A stretch of 64,000 bases of DNA from Cervus elaphus (lineage: Eukaryota > Chordata > Mammalia > Artiodactyla > Cervidae): positions 57,643,001-57,707,000 of the forward strand of contig NC_057829.1 in the NCBI RefSeq assembly GCF_910594005.1, written 5' to 3'. Positions 24,501 through 37,490 of this stretch are shown piece by piece (the stretch's first letter is position 1; every line of letters starts with the position of its first letter). The notes beneath the pieces were generated by a model. It did not search any database and had not been told where the DNA came from. It saw only the letters and a program-made list of their open reading frames with translations. Made by a program: the position numbers and the translations under genes.

Positions 24501-25974
24501 GTGCTGAGGAGGACATTATCGTAGAGGAAATCATCTAATATGATGGATTCCTCCTTCTCTTAATAACTACTGTGTGCCATTGGGAAACTGTTTCCTGAAC
24601 TATTTGAATGATTTAGTGAAATCTGTGTGGGAAAATGGTGTATAATTTACTTATGGGAGAGATCTTTTTCATGGCATGCTTAATCTTTGTTGCTAAAATT
24701 AGTGCATTGTGTGAAACTTGCATTGTAGGGATCATTAGTTGATTGAGTGAGCAGTTACCATCTCTTTGAATATACTATACTTCATCAGGGTGATGGCAAG
24801 ACTGGTGTGCCAGCTCTGTATCATGTTAAACTATGAGTGTAGTTCCTTTTAATAATATTGTTTAATAAGGGAAGTACCCTGAGAACCCCCCTCTCTGTTC
24901 TCATTACCATTCTCACCTAATTTCTTCTATCCTTTTCTATCCTTTTCTACATAGTCTGACAATCTCTCTCTAACGTGCCCTCAAATGGTTATAAAATTTA
25001 GGAAAGAAGTTCAAATGTACTTCACCAGAGAAAGATAGGAGAAAACTGATAAATATATACTTGTGTTTGACTCAAATTGAAGCAACTTTGGTTTCTACCT
25101 AAAGGGACATGAACGAGCCTTGGAAGTTATGAAGGAATTGTTAGGCCATAATTCTTGCCTTGGAGACTGGGTGTCTGCCAAGACTTTACTTTGAAATTTC
25201 TGTCTTCTGTTACTAATCTTGAGGCATCATAACATACAATTCTTTTGCCACTAGTCCAGTTTATTCTTTTATGATGAGGAAGAAGGCACTTTTAAATAAC
25301 AATTATTTCCACTATAATTAAACAAATCTTCTTTTGTTTGCATTATATTTGTTACTATATTGTATACACATTCTGCTTGCTTAAACATGCCCCTCTGACT
25401 ACTTCACAGGAACTTTCTTTAGAAGTTTTAAAGTCTTTGACTTCTTAAAGTATTAATGGGATTTGCCAAAGTTGTAGTATCCAAATGCTTGACTAGATAT
25501 AGTAGCAGGACAACAAGCTTGTTCACACAGCTCCTCCAGCAAGCATTTTTCCCTTAGACAATCCTAAATTCATTTGAAGTGCCAAAGAATTAAAGGAAGA
25601 CATTTTGGGGGCTTACTTCTGAATATAACAAGATCAGACATCTCGCAAAGTTTACCTGTAAGGTCCAGATATTAGAAAAGTATGCTGCCCTTTGGGAGAG
25701 CTTAGATTAGGAAGGATTAGGCTGTACCTGAATAGCTTTTGCCTTTCAGTGTTGTAATACTGGTGCCTTACAGTTTATGCACTTAACTAGGTATGGAGTT
25801 TTATGCCCATATCTTCTTCAGTTATTGATACAAATTTTAAGCTAATAGATTTTTGTGATTATATTTAAGGGTAAAGGTTTGGAGCTATTTTGTAGTTTTG
25901 GGAAATTGCTCTCTAAATGATTTTTTGAAAGCAAGGGGAAAAAAATAAATAGCATAATAATTACAAAAATAATA

Positions 25975-27700
25975 CATGTTCATGGTTCTTTTTGGTTTTT
26001 TAAGTAATTACAAATTTATAAGAAGTTACAAATACAGCTGAGAGAGGTCCTATGTATACTTCACCCAGCTTCCCCAATGGTAATTAATGTTTTGTATAGT
26101 TATCTGGAATGGGAAGTCAAGTGGGCCTTAGGAAGCATCGCTACAAACAAAGCTAGTAGAGGTGATGGAATTCTAGTTGAATTATTTCAAATCCTAAAAG
26201 ATGATGCTATGAAAGTGCTGCAATCAATATGTCAGCAAATTTGGAAAACTCAGCAGTGGCCACAGTACTGGAAAGGTCAGTTTTCATTACAGTCCCAAAG
26301 AAGGGCAATGCCAAAGAATGTTCAAACTATCGCACAAGTGCACTCATCTCACACACTAGCAAAGTAATGCTCAAAATTCTCCAAGCCAGGCTTCAACAGT
26401 ACATGAACTGTGAACTTAAGATGTTCACGCTAGATTTTAAAAAGGCAGAAGAACCAGAGGTCAAATTGCCGACATCCGTTGGATCATCGAAAAAGCAAGA
26501 GAGTTCCAGAAAAATATCTACTTCTGCTTTATTGATGACACCAAAGGCTTTGACTGTGTAGATCACAACAAACTGTGGAAACATCTTAAAGAGATCAGAA
26601 TAGCAAACCACCTTACCTGCCTCCTGAGAATTATGTATGCAGATCAAGAAGCAACAGTTAGAACCGGACATGGAACAACAGACTGGTTCCAAATTGGGAA
26701 AGGAGTACATCAAGGCTATGTATTGTCACCCTGCTTATTTAACTTATGTGTAGAGTGCATCATGCTGGGCTAGATCCAGATTGAAGCACAAGCTGGAATC
26801 AAGCTTGCTGAGAGAAATATCAATAACCTCAGATATGCAGATGATACCACCCTTATAGCAGAAAGTGAAGAGGAGTTAAAGAGCCTCTTGATGAGAGTGA
26901 AAGAGGAGAGTGAAAAAGCTGGCTTAAAACTCAACATTCAGAAAACTAAGATCATGACATCTGGTCCTATCACTTCATGGCAAGTAGATCGGGAAACAAT
27001 GGAAACAGTGACAGACTTTATTTTCTTGGGCTCCAAAATCACTGCAGTTGGAGACTGCAGCCATGAAATTAAAAGACGCTTGCTCCTTGGAAGAAAAGCT
27101 ATGACCAACCTAGACAGCATATTAAAGAAGCAGAGACGTTACTTTGCTGACAAAGGTCCGTCTAGTCAAAGCTGTGGTTTTTTCAGTAATCATTAATGGA
27201 TGTGAGAGTTGGACCATAAAGAAAACTAAGCACCAAAGAATTGATGCTTTTGAGCTGTGGTGTTGGAAAAGACTCTTGAGAGTCCCTTGGACTGTAAGGA
27301 GATCAAACCAGTCAATCCTAAAGGAAATCAGTCCTGAATATTCATTGGAAGGACTGATGCTGAAGCTGAAAGTCAAACACTTTGTCTATCTGATGCGAAG
27401 AACTGACTCATTGGAAAAGGCCCTGATCCTGGGAAAGATTGAAGGCAGGAGGAGAAGGGGACGACAGAGGATGAGATGGTTGGATAGCATCACTGACTCA
27501 ATGGATGTGAGTTTGAGCAAGTTCCAGGAGTTGGTGATGAACAGGGAAGCTTTGCGTGCTGCAGTCCATGGGCTTTGCAGAGTTGGACACGTCTGAGTGA
27601 CTGAACTGAACTGATAGTTATCGACTGTTGTAAAAATCAGAAAATTAACATGACATGCTCCCTGTTTAAAACACAAAAAATTCAAACATGTAGAAATTTA
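25975..27700 (-). repeat. Old L1 3' UTR fragment split by BovB
   Basis: tataagaagttacaaataca and cttcacccagcttccccaat on the left, tcagaaaattaacatgacat on the right, are contiguous parts of an old L1 tail once the BovB at 26105-27613 is removed. The orientation call is weak. Confidence 0.5.
26105..27613 (+). pseudogene. BovB (RTE) LINE, 5'-truncated, with target-site duplication
   Basis: 1.5 kb of BovB from the region of WALGSIATNKASRGDGI through the catalytic domain (the nucleotide sequence still spells a YADD box near 26,833-26,844) to the intact 3' end ctgagtgactgaactgaact. Frameshifts break the reading frame into pieces (26077-26367, 26229-26561, 26888-27196, 27144-27596). The 9-bp direct repeat ATAGTTATC flanks it at 26096-26104 and 27614-27622. 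Confidence 0.93.
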
Positions 27701-29139
27701 TAAAAAGAAGGGCCTTATTTTTTTCCTCCTCTTCAGTCCCTCAGAATCATTGTTGTGTTTCCCTGTAGACCTTTTAAAATGCACATTTGAACACACACAC
27801 ATGTGCCCACTTTGTGCACACATGTAGAATTCTTTTCTTTGGAGGGGAATGGATCATATGTGCTATAATTTGCATTTTTCATGCAATACTATGTTATTTC
27901 ATATGGGTAAATATGAATCTGCTTTACTCTTTTTCATTTCTTGTTTGTGTAAGTGTGCATTTGGGCAAATATGGAATATTCCTTATCTGTAAGTATTATA
28001 GTATGATTAATTTTGATGTACATTTTCAGTGTGTTACTAAAGAAGTAAGACTTTGTCCCCGTGGATGGGGAATTATAAGCCAGTGCATAACGTAAAGAGA
28101 GATAGTCCCAAATTTAAATTCTTAAATCATTGATATTCTTGCTGTTTTTTTCACTGACAGAAATAGGTTAAAATTTTTAGAATAGTCTGCCACCAATAAA
28201 AAATAGTGATATTCTGGCTCTTAGTAAATATTGTACATTCAGTAATATTAGATATAAAATCAATATTTGATGCTTTCCAAAAGGGAACTTTATCCTTCCT
28301 CTCAAAAGTAATTCACACTTTTGTCTAAATTGCAGTTATTCATTTATAAGAAAAATTATTTTCTCTAATAATTTTTTCTTTTATGAAACAAATGTTTCTC
28401 TTTTTAATTATCAGTTTCTTTGAGTTGTGAGGATAATTTATGAGAAGTTTACATATTTAAATGCTTTGTCAGAAAGAATAATGTACTATTTGTTTCACAT
28501 ACTAATGAGTATATCCACTGTTGCGGTCTTTTTGCAGCATAAAACAAAATTACCTAGGTTGCCCCTACTGTATTTGCTACATCTAATGTGAAATCTTACA
28601 GCAGTGTTCTGAGAAACCTTGCCAAGCATTTTTTATTGAAAGCAGATAGGTTTCAATAAAACCTACAAACATAAGGAAGTCTTGTATAAATTAAACCATC
28701 CTAAATAAGTTATTTAAGCCCTTAATTTGTAAATTTAGGAAATTAGATTCTAATCCTACTTTATATAAATTTGAACTAGGCAATCTCTCTGAAACCCAGT
28801 TTCTTCTTTTATAAAGTATAGAAAAGTCTCCACTTCACTGGAATAAAATGGTCAGGTGAAAGTTATACACAGATATGATGAATGGTCTGAAATAAAGATA
28901 AAAATGAACAGGTGACTAGTAAACTTTGTGTAAAGACTATCAGAATCTAGGTAATCTGTGTGTGGAGGAGTCCGAGAGTCAGGCTGTGTTTGTGCAAATC
29001 TTTTTTAGTGGCCTAATTAGACACTTTTACGTGTGTGTAAATTTCTCTGCTTTTCTTTCGTAGCTATGTTTTTTCGGAGAAAAAGCACAGTCCTTAAACT
29101 TTTGCTTCTCAAAGTGTTCTAGGAAATGTAATTTAGTTC

Positions 29140-29270
29140 AGTTCAACCAGCTTTCATAGAGTACCCTAAAAGAGAATTAAGAGATACTATGCTGCCCTTG
29201 AAGGTCTCGTAATTTGGTTGGAAAGTGAGAACAGACATAACCCCCAGATATGTACAAATATGTACATATT
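29140..29270 (-). repeat. Possible L2 LINE fragment
   Basis: gctttcatagagtaccctaa ... gaaggtctcgtaatttggtt resembles antisense L2; very diverged. Confidence 0.35.
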
Positions 29271-30570
29271 CCAGACTTTAGGTAGTTCTCAGTTGCCTGT
29301 AGAGCCATCCATCCTCAAATTTAGTTGGCTTAGGAAACTCAACACTGCTAACATTAAGCTAGCACTTGGAAGGAATGCATTCCACTCATATATTTATAAA
29401 ACCATATATTAAAATAAATTTAGGTTAGTGTCTTTTAAGTCAATAGTGACTTAAGAGCCAAATGTATAATACAGTCATGATGAAAATTTTTGCTAGTATA
29501 TATGGAAAGGATGTGATTTGCTGAAGGGATTAATTGATTTGAGAATTAATCATTATAGCATTTTTGCCTGAACTTCCTTCTTAGGTATACATTACAATGC
29601 TTAGTTCTTAATGTTAAGAGATAGTTTAGTCCCTAAAGTGTTTTACAATTTATAGTTCTTTTTCTTTGACTCTTCTGTTTTCTTAAATGTCAGATCATCT
29701 TCCAGTTACTTTCAGTCTGTGAGTGAGTGATTTTCATGGTCATGAAATCCTAAGATTTGAGAGTTAAGAGATTTCAGAAAGTCTAACCAAACCTCCTAGA
29801 AGTTCTCTCCTTAACCAGGGCTCTTGCTGCTCTTCAGAGTCCTGAGACATCCACATTCAGAGGTCTCTCTGCCCTTTGAAAACCTCATGGCAGCCTTCAC
29901 TATTTCTTCCTGAGTCTTGGTCATTATAATTTCTGGCACTTCCCAGGCATGCATCTCTCTTTATAGAAGATTAAATATTTGATTACTCAATAAAGTTAAG
30001 TACTTTCTCGCTACTCTTTCTGCTTTCTTTATCCACTTCTTCCCACCTCCCAACCTATTTCCTGTCTCATTCCCTGTTGTTTTGTTTACTCTATACCTTC
30101 TCGCTTCTTCTAGCCGTTTCTTTATACCTTCATTCCAATGTAAACAGCCCTATAGCTTTTATTCTGGGGCAGAATGTTTTCTCTGCTACCTAATTATGGA
30201 ATTCTAAGGGGAATGCTAACCCTGTAGTAGTTCACTAGTGGTAGCCACGTATTCTTCCACAAGCTGCACAGTGGAAAGAGAAATTGATGTTCTCCTAGGT
30301 CCTCTTTTCTATTTATAGATTCATTGTTCTTCCACTGTTGAGTGAAAGTTCCAGCCTCTTATACCCCCTTCATTCCTCACCGTCACTGTCCATCTCTCCC
30401 TGTTGCTTTTGCAGTCACAGTTTATCTGTATTTGCACTCATCTTCCTTTCCTTCCTTTAGAATCAGATGATAGGTAGCCATTTTATTCAAGGCTCTCTTG
30501 TCTTTCTTTTTTATGGGACTTTGTTTCATTACTCCTGTACCTTTCCTCTGCTTTATCCTTTTCCGAACTA
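29271..30570. other. EXOC6: Unassigned intron sequence
   Basis: Pyrimidine-rich in its second half; no repeat or gene recognised with confidence. Confidence 0.5.
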
Positions 30571-30690
30571 GACTTCTCTGGTGGGTCAGATGGTAAAGCG
30601 TCTACATACAATGCGGGAGACCTGGGTTCAATCCCTGGGTTGGGAAGATCTCCTGGAGAAGGAAATGGCAACCCACTCCAATATTCTTGC
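30571..30690 (+). mobile_element. Bov-tA SINE, head fragment
   Basis: gacttctctggtgggtcaga head and ggcaacccactccaatattc; the BovB-derived tail is missing. Confidence 0.85.
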
Positions 30691-30754
30691 CATAGCATAA
30701 AAACATGTTCAGATCTTTCCTATCTGAGAGGAGGAAAGAAAGGGAATCTTGTTT

Positions 30755-30855
30755 GACTTCCCCAGGGGCATGGCTTCCCCTGACTAGGGATCAAACCCAT
30801 GCCCCCTGCTTTGGGAGCATGGAGTCATAACCACTGGACTGCCAGGGAAATCTGA
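30755..30855 (-). mobile_element. CHR-type SINE
   Basis: Antisense: gactagggatcaaacccatg and actggactgccagggaaatc. Confidence 0.75.
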
Positions 30856-30949
30856 CAGTATCTTCTCTAGTCTCATTCTGGCTATTTCTGATCCCTTTTT
30901 TCTCTCCTTTGCAGATTCCTTAAGAGAATGAGTTAGAAGGATTTATATC

Positions 30950-32020
30950 CTTATTTCCTCATTTCTCATTGATTCTTCAACTCTACCTGCTTTGCTACAC
31001 TGCTAACTAAAACAGTATTCACCAGGGAAGGCCAGTGGACATTTTTAGCCCTTATCTTACTGATTCTTCCTACTGCATTTGATAATGTTGATCATATCCT
31101 CTCAAATTTTCTCTTCTTCAAAGACTATACTCTCTTAACATTGTTTTTCTGTCTCTTTTGTGACTTTCTTTTCAACTACTCCCTGATTGTTGGTGTCTCT
31201 GAGGTTTTGTTCTTAGGACACTTCCCAGTATATACTTTACCTGGGTGAACTCATCCATTCTCATCTTATCTCTGACAGAAATGTTATATCCAGTTGCTTG
31301 GTAGACATTTCCACTGAGATGTGTGTCTTACATCTTGTGTGGCTAAAGCTCTCAAGACATCATCTTCCCTCATTCTGGATCAGATCTTCTTTCCATTTTC
31401 TCTATTTTGATTGATGGCACCACTCTGCTGTATCCCATACCTAGTTATTCATCATGCCCTGGGGACTTTTCCTCCTAAATATTTCTCAGACCCATCCTCT
31501 TCTTTCCATCCTAACTACCTGCCTACTACCTGTCCATCATCTTCTCTCCATCCCATGGGTAAAATCAATGGCTACCCAAAGTTCCTAAACAAGACATGCA
31601 TGTCTTTTTATGACCTAGCCCTTGTCCCCTTCTCCAGTCTCTTGTGCTACCTACTTCCTTACTTGTATTTCAGTTTAGCAACACTATAAAGTGCATTATA
31701 TTCCCCATAAGCAAAACTATTTCTTATCTTTGTACCTTTTTTCATGCTGTCCCTTCTATTTGGAAAAACCACCACTCTTCCTTTGATTAACTCCTTTATT
31801 AAACCCAGTTTGGGTACCATCTAAGATACTTTCTTGGGTTTGCATCTCACTCTCCTAAGCAAGAGAAGGCTCTAATAATAATAACCTACACATAACTCTA
31901 TCAGTGTAATTCACATGTTCATAATTATGTCTGTATTATCTCTTCCATTACACTTAGGAACTCCTTGAATCCAAACACTGGGTCATCATCTTTTAATTGC
32001 TAGTGTCAAATAGAGTACGT
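30950..32020 (+). repeat. Ancient L2 LINE fragment, sense
   Basis: A pyrimidine-rich stretch following the order of the L2 3' ORF: ttgataatgttgatcatatc, tatccagttgcttggtagac, catgctgtcccttctatttg, aggaactccttgaatccaaa. No intact frame. Confidence 0.55.
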
Positions 32021-32221
32021 GTCATATATAAACACAGTCCCTTCATTTTATGAAAGAGGAAGTTGAGATCCAGAGTTTATTACTACCTTAAATGATTAAT
32101 TCAAAATGAAAGCTGATTTAAAAAAAACTTAATTGGAAGAGAATTTATTTTTTTTGTAAGAGAATTTAATAAGGTATAGATGTAAATACTCTGTTGGTAT
32201 CAAAAGAAAAAGCATTAAAAA

Positions 32222-32342
32222 AATTTTTTTTTGATTATGCTGTGAGACATGGGGGATCTTAGTTTCCCAACTTGGGATTGAATTCCCACACCCCTTACAG
32301 TGGAAGCTCAGCGTCTTAACCACTGGACTGCCAGGGAAATCC
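32222..32342 (-). mobile_element. CHR-type SINE
   Basis: Antisense: acttgggattgaattcccac and aaccactggactgccaggga. Confidence 0.75.
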
Positions 32343-33562
32343 TAAAACAGCACTTTTTTTTTTTAAACAGCACTTCTTATCCAAGTGAAATATGATCAAA
32401 TAAACCAAGTCATATCCATAGAGTATTGATTATGTGAGACATTGGAGGAGCTTGAATTTTCCAACCCAAATGGTACCTGATTTCTAACATCCTACAGCAC
32501 TAAAACCTAATGTCAGATATTTTTTAATTATTGGGGGGGCGGGGAATGCTGATTCTTTTAAGTTGTAGTGTTTGTTGAATCATTCTTTAAAATCGTTGAC
32601 TATTCTCTTAATTAACTCAGCTCTGCTTAAGAATTAAATTCCTTTTTAAAAAGAATACTAACTTATTTTCAACTTCTCTGTAAATACTTAAGAATGCTTC
32701 CAACTTTCTTACCTGTTTGTTAACCCTCTTTCCCCTTCTTTGTCTTCCTAATTGTCAGCAAACTTTTACCTCCTCAACTATGTTGAGGGCACTGGGCCAG
32801 GCGCCAGTTTTATGTATTACAAAGAAGAGATGCTGTGGCTTAAATTTTTTCCAATGGCCTAGTGTAAAGATGTTTATGCAGAGTGTCAATGGAAACATAA
32901 TTATCTTAACAGGATGACACAGCCTATTTTGCTTAGAAATGTCCTAATTTCCTGTTTAGGTTATCCAGAGGTCAGGTAGGGATTTCTTTTTGCACTCCCA
33001 TAGTGCAGATTCACATCCTGCAAGCCTTGTAGGACTTAGATCACAAGCCCTTTAATTCCACTGGCTGCATTTATCTCCACAAGAAAGTAAGTCCTTCCCC
33101 TGTTGTTTTTATTTAGTTTCTTCTTTTGTATTTTACTGCTAAAACTTATAGTGAAAGTGATGCCAGTAGCTATTTACCAATAGCTGCTTCTTAACTAAGG
33201 GGCATCTTAAAGTTTGCATTGTTGCCCCTTTGAAGTTCACATCACAGTGCTGTTACTGTTACCCTGTCCAGAGAGTTACCAGTTACCTAGAGAGTTACCA
33301 GAGAGCTGTAACTAACTAAGCACTCAGGCATCGCCAGTCTCAAAGTAAACTATGGAACCTTCTACGTACCTACTACCTTCGTGAATTAGCTTCTGCATGT
33401 AGTTTTGTAACTGCCCCCTGCCTTTTTTATATTTAGTTATGCCTTGGGGCTATGGAAAAACCAAATTTATCTGTGAAAACAGACTAAGCAGCAAGTGTTC
33501 TGACGCATTTATTGAGCAAATTATTATACCTGACAAATGGTAATTACATACAGTTAGGTCTG

Positions 33563-33968
33563 GATAATTGTTTAGTCCCCAAGTCATCTCCCACTCTTTG
33601 CAACCCCATGGACTGCAGCATGCCAGGCTTCCCTGTCCTTCACCATCTCCCAGAGTTTGCTCAAACTCATGTCCATTGAGTCAGTGATGCATCTCATCCT
33701 TTTGTCACCCCTTTCTCCTGCCCTCAATCTTTTCCAGCATCAGGGTCTTTTCCAGTGAGTCGGCTCTTTGCATCAGGTAGCCAAAGTATTGGAGCTTCAG
33801 CTTCAGCATCAGTGCTTCCAGTGAATATTGAGGGTTAATTTCCTTTAGGATTGACTGTTTATCTCCTTGCTACCCAAGGGACCCTCAAGAGTCTTCAGCA
33901 CCACAGTTCAAAAGCATCAATTCTTTGGTACTCAGCCTTCTTTATGGTCCAACTCTCTCATCCATACA
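33563..33968 (-). mobile_element. BovB LINE, 3' fragment
   Basis: Antisense BovB 3' end from ccccaagtcatctcccactc to ccaactctctcatccataca, with small deletions. Confidence 0.88.
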
Positions 33969-34049
33969 AATCAAACCTGGGTCTCCTACATTGCAGGCAG
34001 CTTTTTTTTTTTTTTTTTTTTTACTGTCTGAGCCTTCTGGGAAGCCCCT
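33969..34049 (-). mobile_element. Bov-tA head fragment fused to BovB
   Basis: caaacctgggtctcctacat and ctgagccttctgggaagccc, with an internal run of about 20 T replacing part of the element. Confidence 0.65.
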
Positions 34050-35584
34050 GGATAATTAGAGGTTAATAAATTATTTAACATAAGTAAGTGTCTTAGATTT
34101 AGACAAACAAAAAATACATATATTTTTAAGTTGAGTAAAAATTACAAAATCTATTGTAAGATTTGAAAGAAAAAAATGAATGAAGATTCAGGCTCCATTA
34201 AATATTTCATACAAATATTCACCAAGATATTATAGTATTCTTTGTCTTTAATATAGACCACAAAGGTCCTTATTTTCCTTATTTCCTTCATGCTAAGTAC
34301 AGTAAACTAGCTAACTCTGTATTCATTGGGAATCTAAGGCAAATTGGCAAAGGATCTGTATTTATCAATATATTCTAGGACATAAAACAGAGACCTTTAT
34401 CTCTAGAAAGCTGAACAAATGAGACATGCATCTGAAATTCACTTCCCCACTTCACCAAACATTTCTTGCAAGGACTAGAACTGGGGTATTTGCTTTGTCA
34501 GTGCCTGCTAAGTTATTACCATAGAAACTCTCCCCCTTTTCCTCCTGAGACAATTAGGATATAATGGTCATGTTGTGTTTCATTTGTCTCAAATGGCCTG
34601 AGTTCCATTTCAAAGAATAGAATGATAATATGTATTGGGGCCTGAAGCATTTAGTTTTAATTTTAGTTTAGCTTTGTTTTTTCAAAAGCCAAAAGTCAGT
34701 GTTTATAACTAGTGACAAATTATAAATAATATATTATTTGACTTGCTAAAATTTTATAGTAAAACATAACGTCACTAATTACATTTAAGACTAAAGTAAC
34801 CCAGCTATTAGTGTCTCCAAGTTTTCATTTGCATTATTTTAGAACACAACCATGGGGAGGAGAGGAGAGGAGTAGCCACTTAGACTCTTACAAATTTTAA
34901 AAATGGTTACCCTCTCCCTTTTGTTCTTCTTAATAAGTGTACTCTACAGGAGTACTTAAAGAAATCCCAGCCCAGTCTAGCTTCTCTCATTTGAGCAACT
35001 ACTATATCCTGGAGTAAAGACACATTGGCATACAATTCTTGTTCATTGGCTGATCCATATTGTTTTCCTTTGTTGTTTGAGTTCTTCCAAAGTTAGTTCA
35101 TATTAGCAGATCTTATTTCTTCAGAGTTGGAATGACACAAAAGGACTCATCATAGAGAACTAAAAGTTTAGTGAACACCTCACATCATGAGTTTCAAGGT
35201 TTGATTTCTTTAGTATTGGAAGTCTGAGCTTCATTGGTAAAGTCATTACATAACTCCCTGTTATATAAGTGTGGCAGATGATGTAGTGAATCCGGATAGA
35301 AAATTAAAGGTATGACCGAGGAATGTTTATTTAGCATGTTTGATTGTGGCAACACTGATTACAAAAGGTAATCTCAGGAGCAGAACTTTGGTTATGAAAT
35401 ATTTTACTATATTCTATAGCACAGATTAAATCAAAGAGACTAAGTGTCTGGCTTTCAGAATAATATAAGGCATTACTAAAAATTCAGAGTTGTCTTCATT
35501 ATAAATAGTAAAGTAAATGATAACATAGCTATCTTATTAATATATGTGATGTGGGCTCTGCATAGACATAAACTCTGCGTCAAA

Positions 35585-36240
35585 AGGTAACATTTGCTTG
35601 GTTCCTGCTATATACCAGGTACTGGGCCAAATGTGAAGATACAGATGTTAAGCAAAACAAGTCACCAGCTTTGAGGCACTTACAAAGTACATTAATAGGA
35701 AGAAGAAAAGGCTTCACTACTGGTGTATAAGAAAAAGTCAGGCTGAGTTAGCCATGCATCATCCAGGCTACAGAAGGAATTATTGATATTTGATTCTTTA
35801 GTGGGTAGATAGACATAGTAACTATGATATCAACATAGTGTGAAAAACAGTGTGAAAGAGATTTTATGAAGGGGGATGTGAGGACACACGAAAGAGAACA
35901 GCTAACCTATGGTGGTCTGGGAAGGCTTCCTGAGAAAAGTGAATCCAGACTTAAATTGTATGGAATAAATGAGAGTTCCTGGGTGAAGAAGGAGGAGAAA
36001 GGGACTCAGAGAAGAAAATGACAATTTCATGGGGGATCATCATGGTTTTTAAGAGAACTCTGAGTAGTTCCTTGTTTAGGAGCTCAAATTCCAAGGCAGG
36101 AGAGGAAGCCAAAAGATCACTTTGCATGTCATGCTAAGGAACTGGAACTTTATCTTGTAGGAGCCGGGAAGTCATTGAAAGTTTTAGGCAAGTGAATGAT
36201 ATGATCAGGTATGTATTTTAGCTTCTTCTCTCTGGCAGCA
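35585..36240 (-). repeat. Ancient L2 LINE fragment
   Basis: ggttcctgctatataccagg, gtctgggaaggcttcctgag and gccgggaagtcattgaaagt are antisense L2 blocks in order. Confidence 0.55.
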
Positions 36241-36707
36241 GTGTGGAGGTTGATGGATCCTGGCGAGGAGGCAGAGGGAATAGGCAAGACCAAAGGCCCT
36301 AGGGGACAGAATCTGATATCTAAATCTAGGACAGTAGTAATAGCAGTGGTGGAAAGTAGGTAACAAGTGAATTCAAGAAATATCTAGGAAAAAAATATTT
36401 AGGACATTAAGTTGATGTAATTTGGGAATAAATAAGGTGCAGGAGTTGTGAGCGAGAAGATTCAAAGCAGAGTGAATCCAGATTTCTGGTTTGGGTAATT
36501 AGGTAAGTGCTAGCACTCTGTGTAACTCACCTCACAACACGAGGCAACTGAACAAGGTACAAGAAAAACAGGCCACAGATATGTGTGAAGGTAGCATACA
36601 AGCCAGAATCACACTCAACCACTTGAGCAAAATATCTGTAATGTTCTTTTCTATTTGGCTAGTTACTAGGTTTTTTGTATTTTAGAAGTAGAAGATAAAA
36701 AAGTTAT

Positions 36708-36828
36708 TTGGGGGGAGGGGGCTGTGCCTCATGTCAAGCAAGATCTTAGTTCTCCAACCAGGGATAGAACTCATGCCCCCCGCAGTGGAAGCACAAAGTC
36801 TTAACTACTGAACTGCCAGGAAAGTCCC
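36708..36828 (-). mobile_element. CHR-type SINE
   Basis: Antisense: aaccagggatagaactcatg and tactgaactgccaggaaagt. Confidence 0.75.
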
Positions 36829-37044
36829 CCCAAATTCTTCATAATAATTTACTAATATCTGTCTGGATTCATAAAGAACTTTTTAGGAAACTTCAGCTAA
36901 ATATCTTTTGTTATATGAGTTTAAATATATAATACAAATATTTTAAACCCCAATTGCCAAGAGAATTATTTAAAACTCAACTATATAAGGTGCTAATATT
37001 CTTACATTACTAAACAGAAAGTCAAAAGATCCTCTTAAAAGTTT

Positions 37045-37490
37045 CTGCAACCAATTCTACTCCCAGATATATACCCAAGAGTAAAATGCATGTCCACCCG
37101 AAAACATGTTCATAGCAGTATTATTCATAATAGCCCCTGGATGGGAATAACCCAAATGTTCAGTAACTGATAAATAGATAAACAAATGTGGTATATCCAT
37201 ATAACAGAATGTTATTTGGCAGTAAAGAGGAATGAATTACTGATACCTGCTACAACATGGATAAACCTTAAAAATATTATGTTAAGTAAAAGAAACTGGA
37301 CACATAAAAAACACATGTTATGTGACTGCACTTTGGACACTGACTGCTAATGAGTATGGGGTGATAAAAGTGATCTCAAATTTATTGAGGTGGTTGGAGA
37401 ATTCCGTGAATGTACTCAAGACCACTGATTTGTATACTTTAAATGGATAAACTGGACTATATATGAAATACATCTCAAAACTGTTAAAAA
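37045..37490 (+). repeat. L1 LINE 3' region, sense
   Basis: actcccagatatatacccaa, gtggtatatccatataacag and tgctacaacatggataaacc are classic L1 3' sequence on the + strand. Confidence 0.75.
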
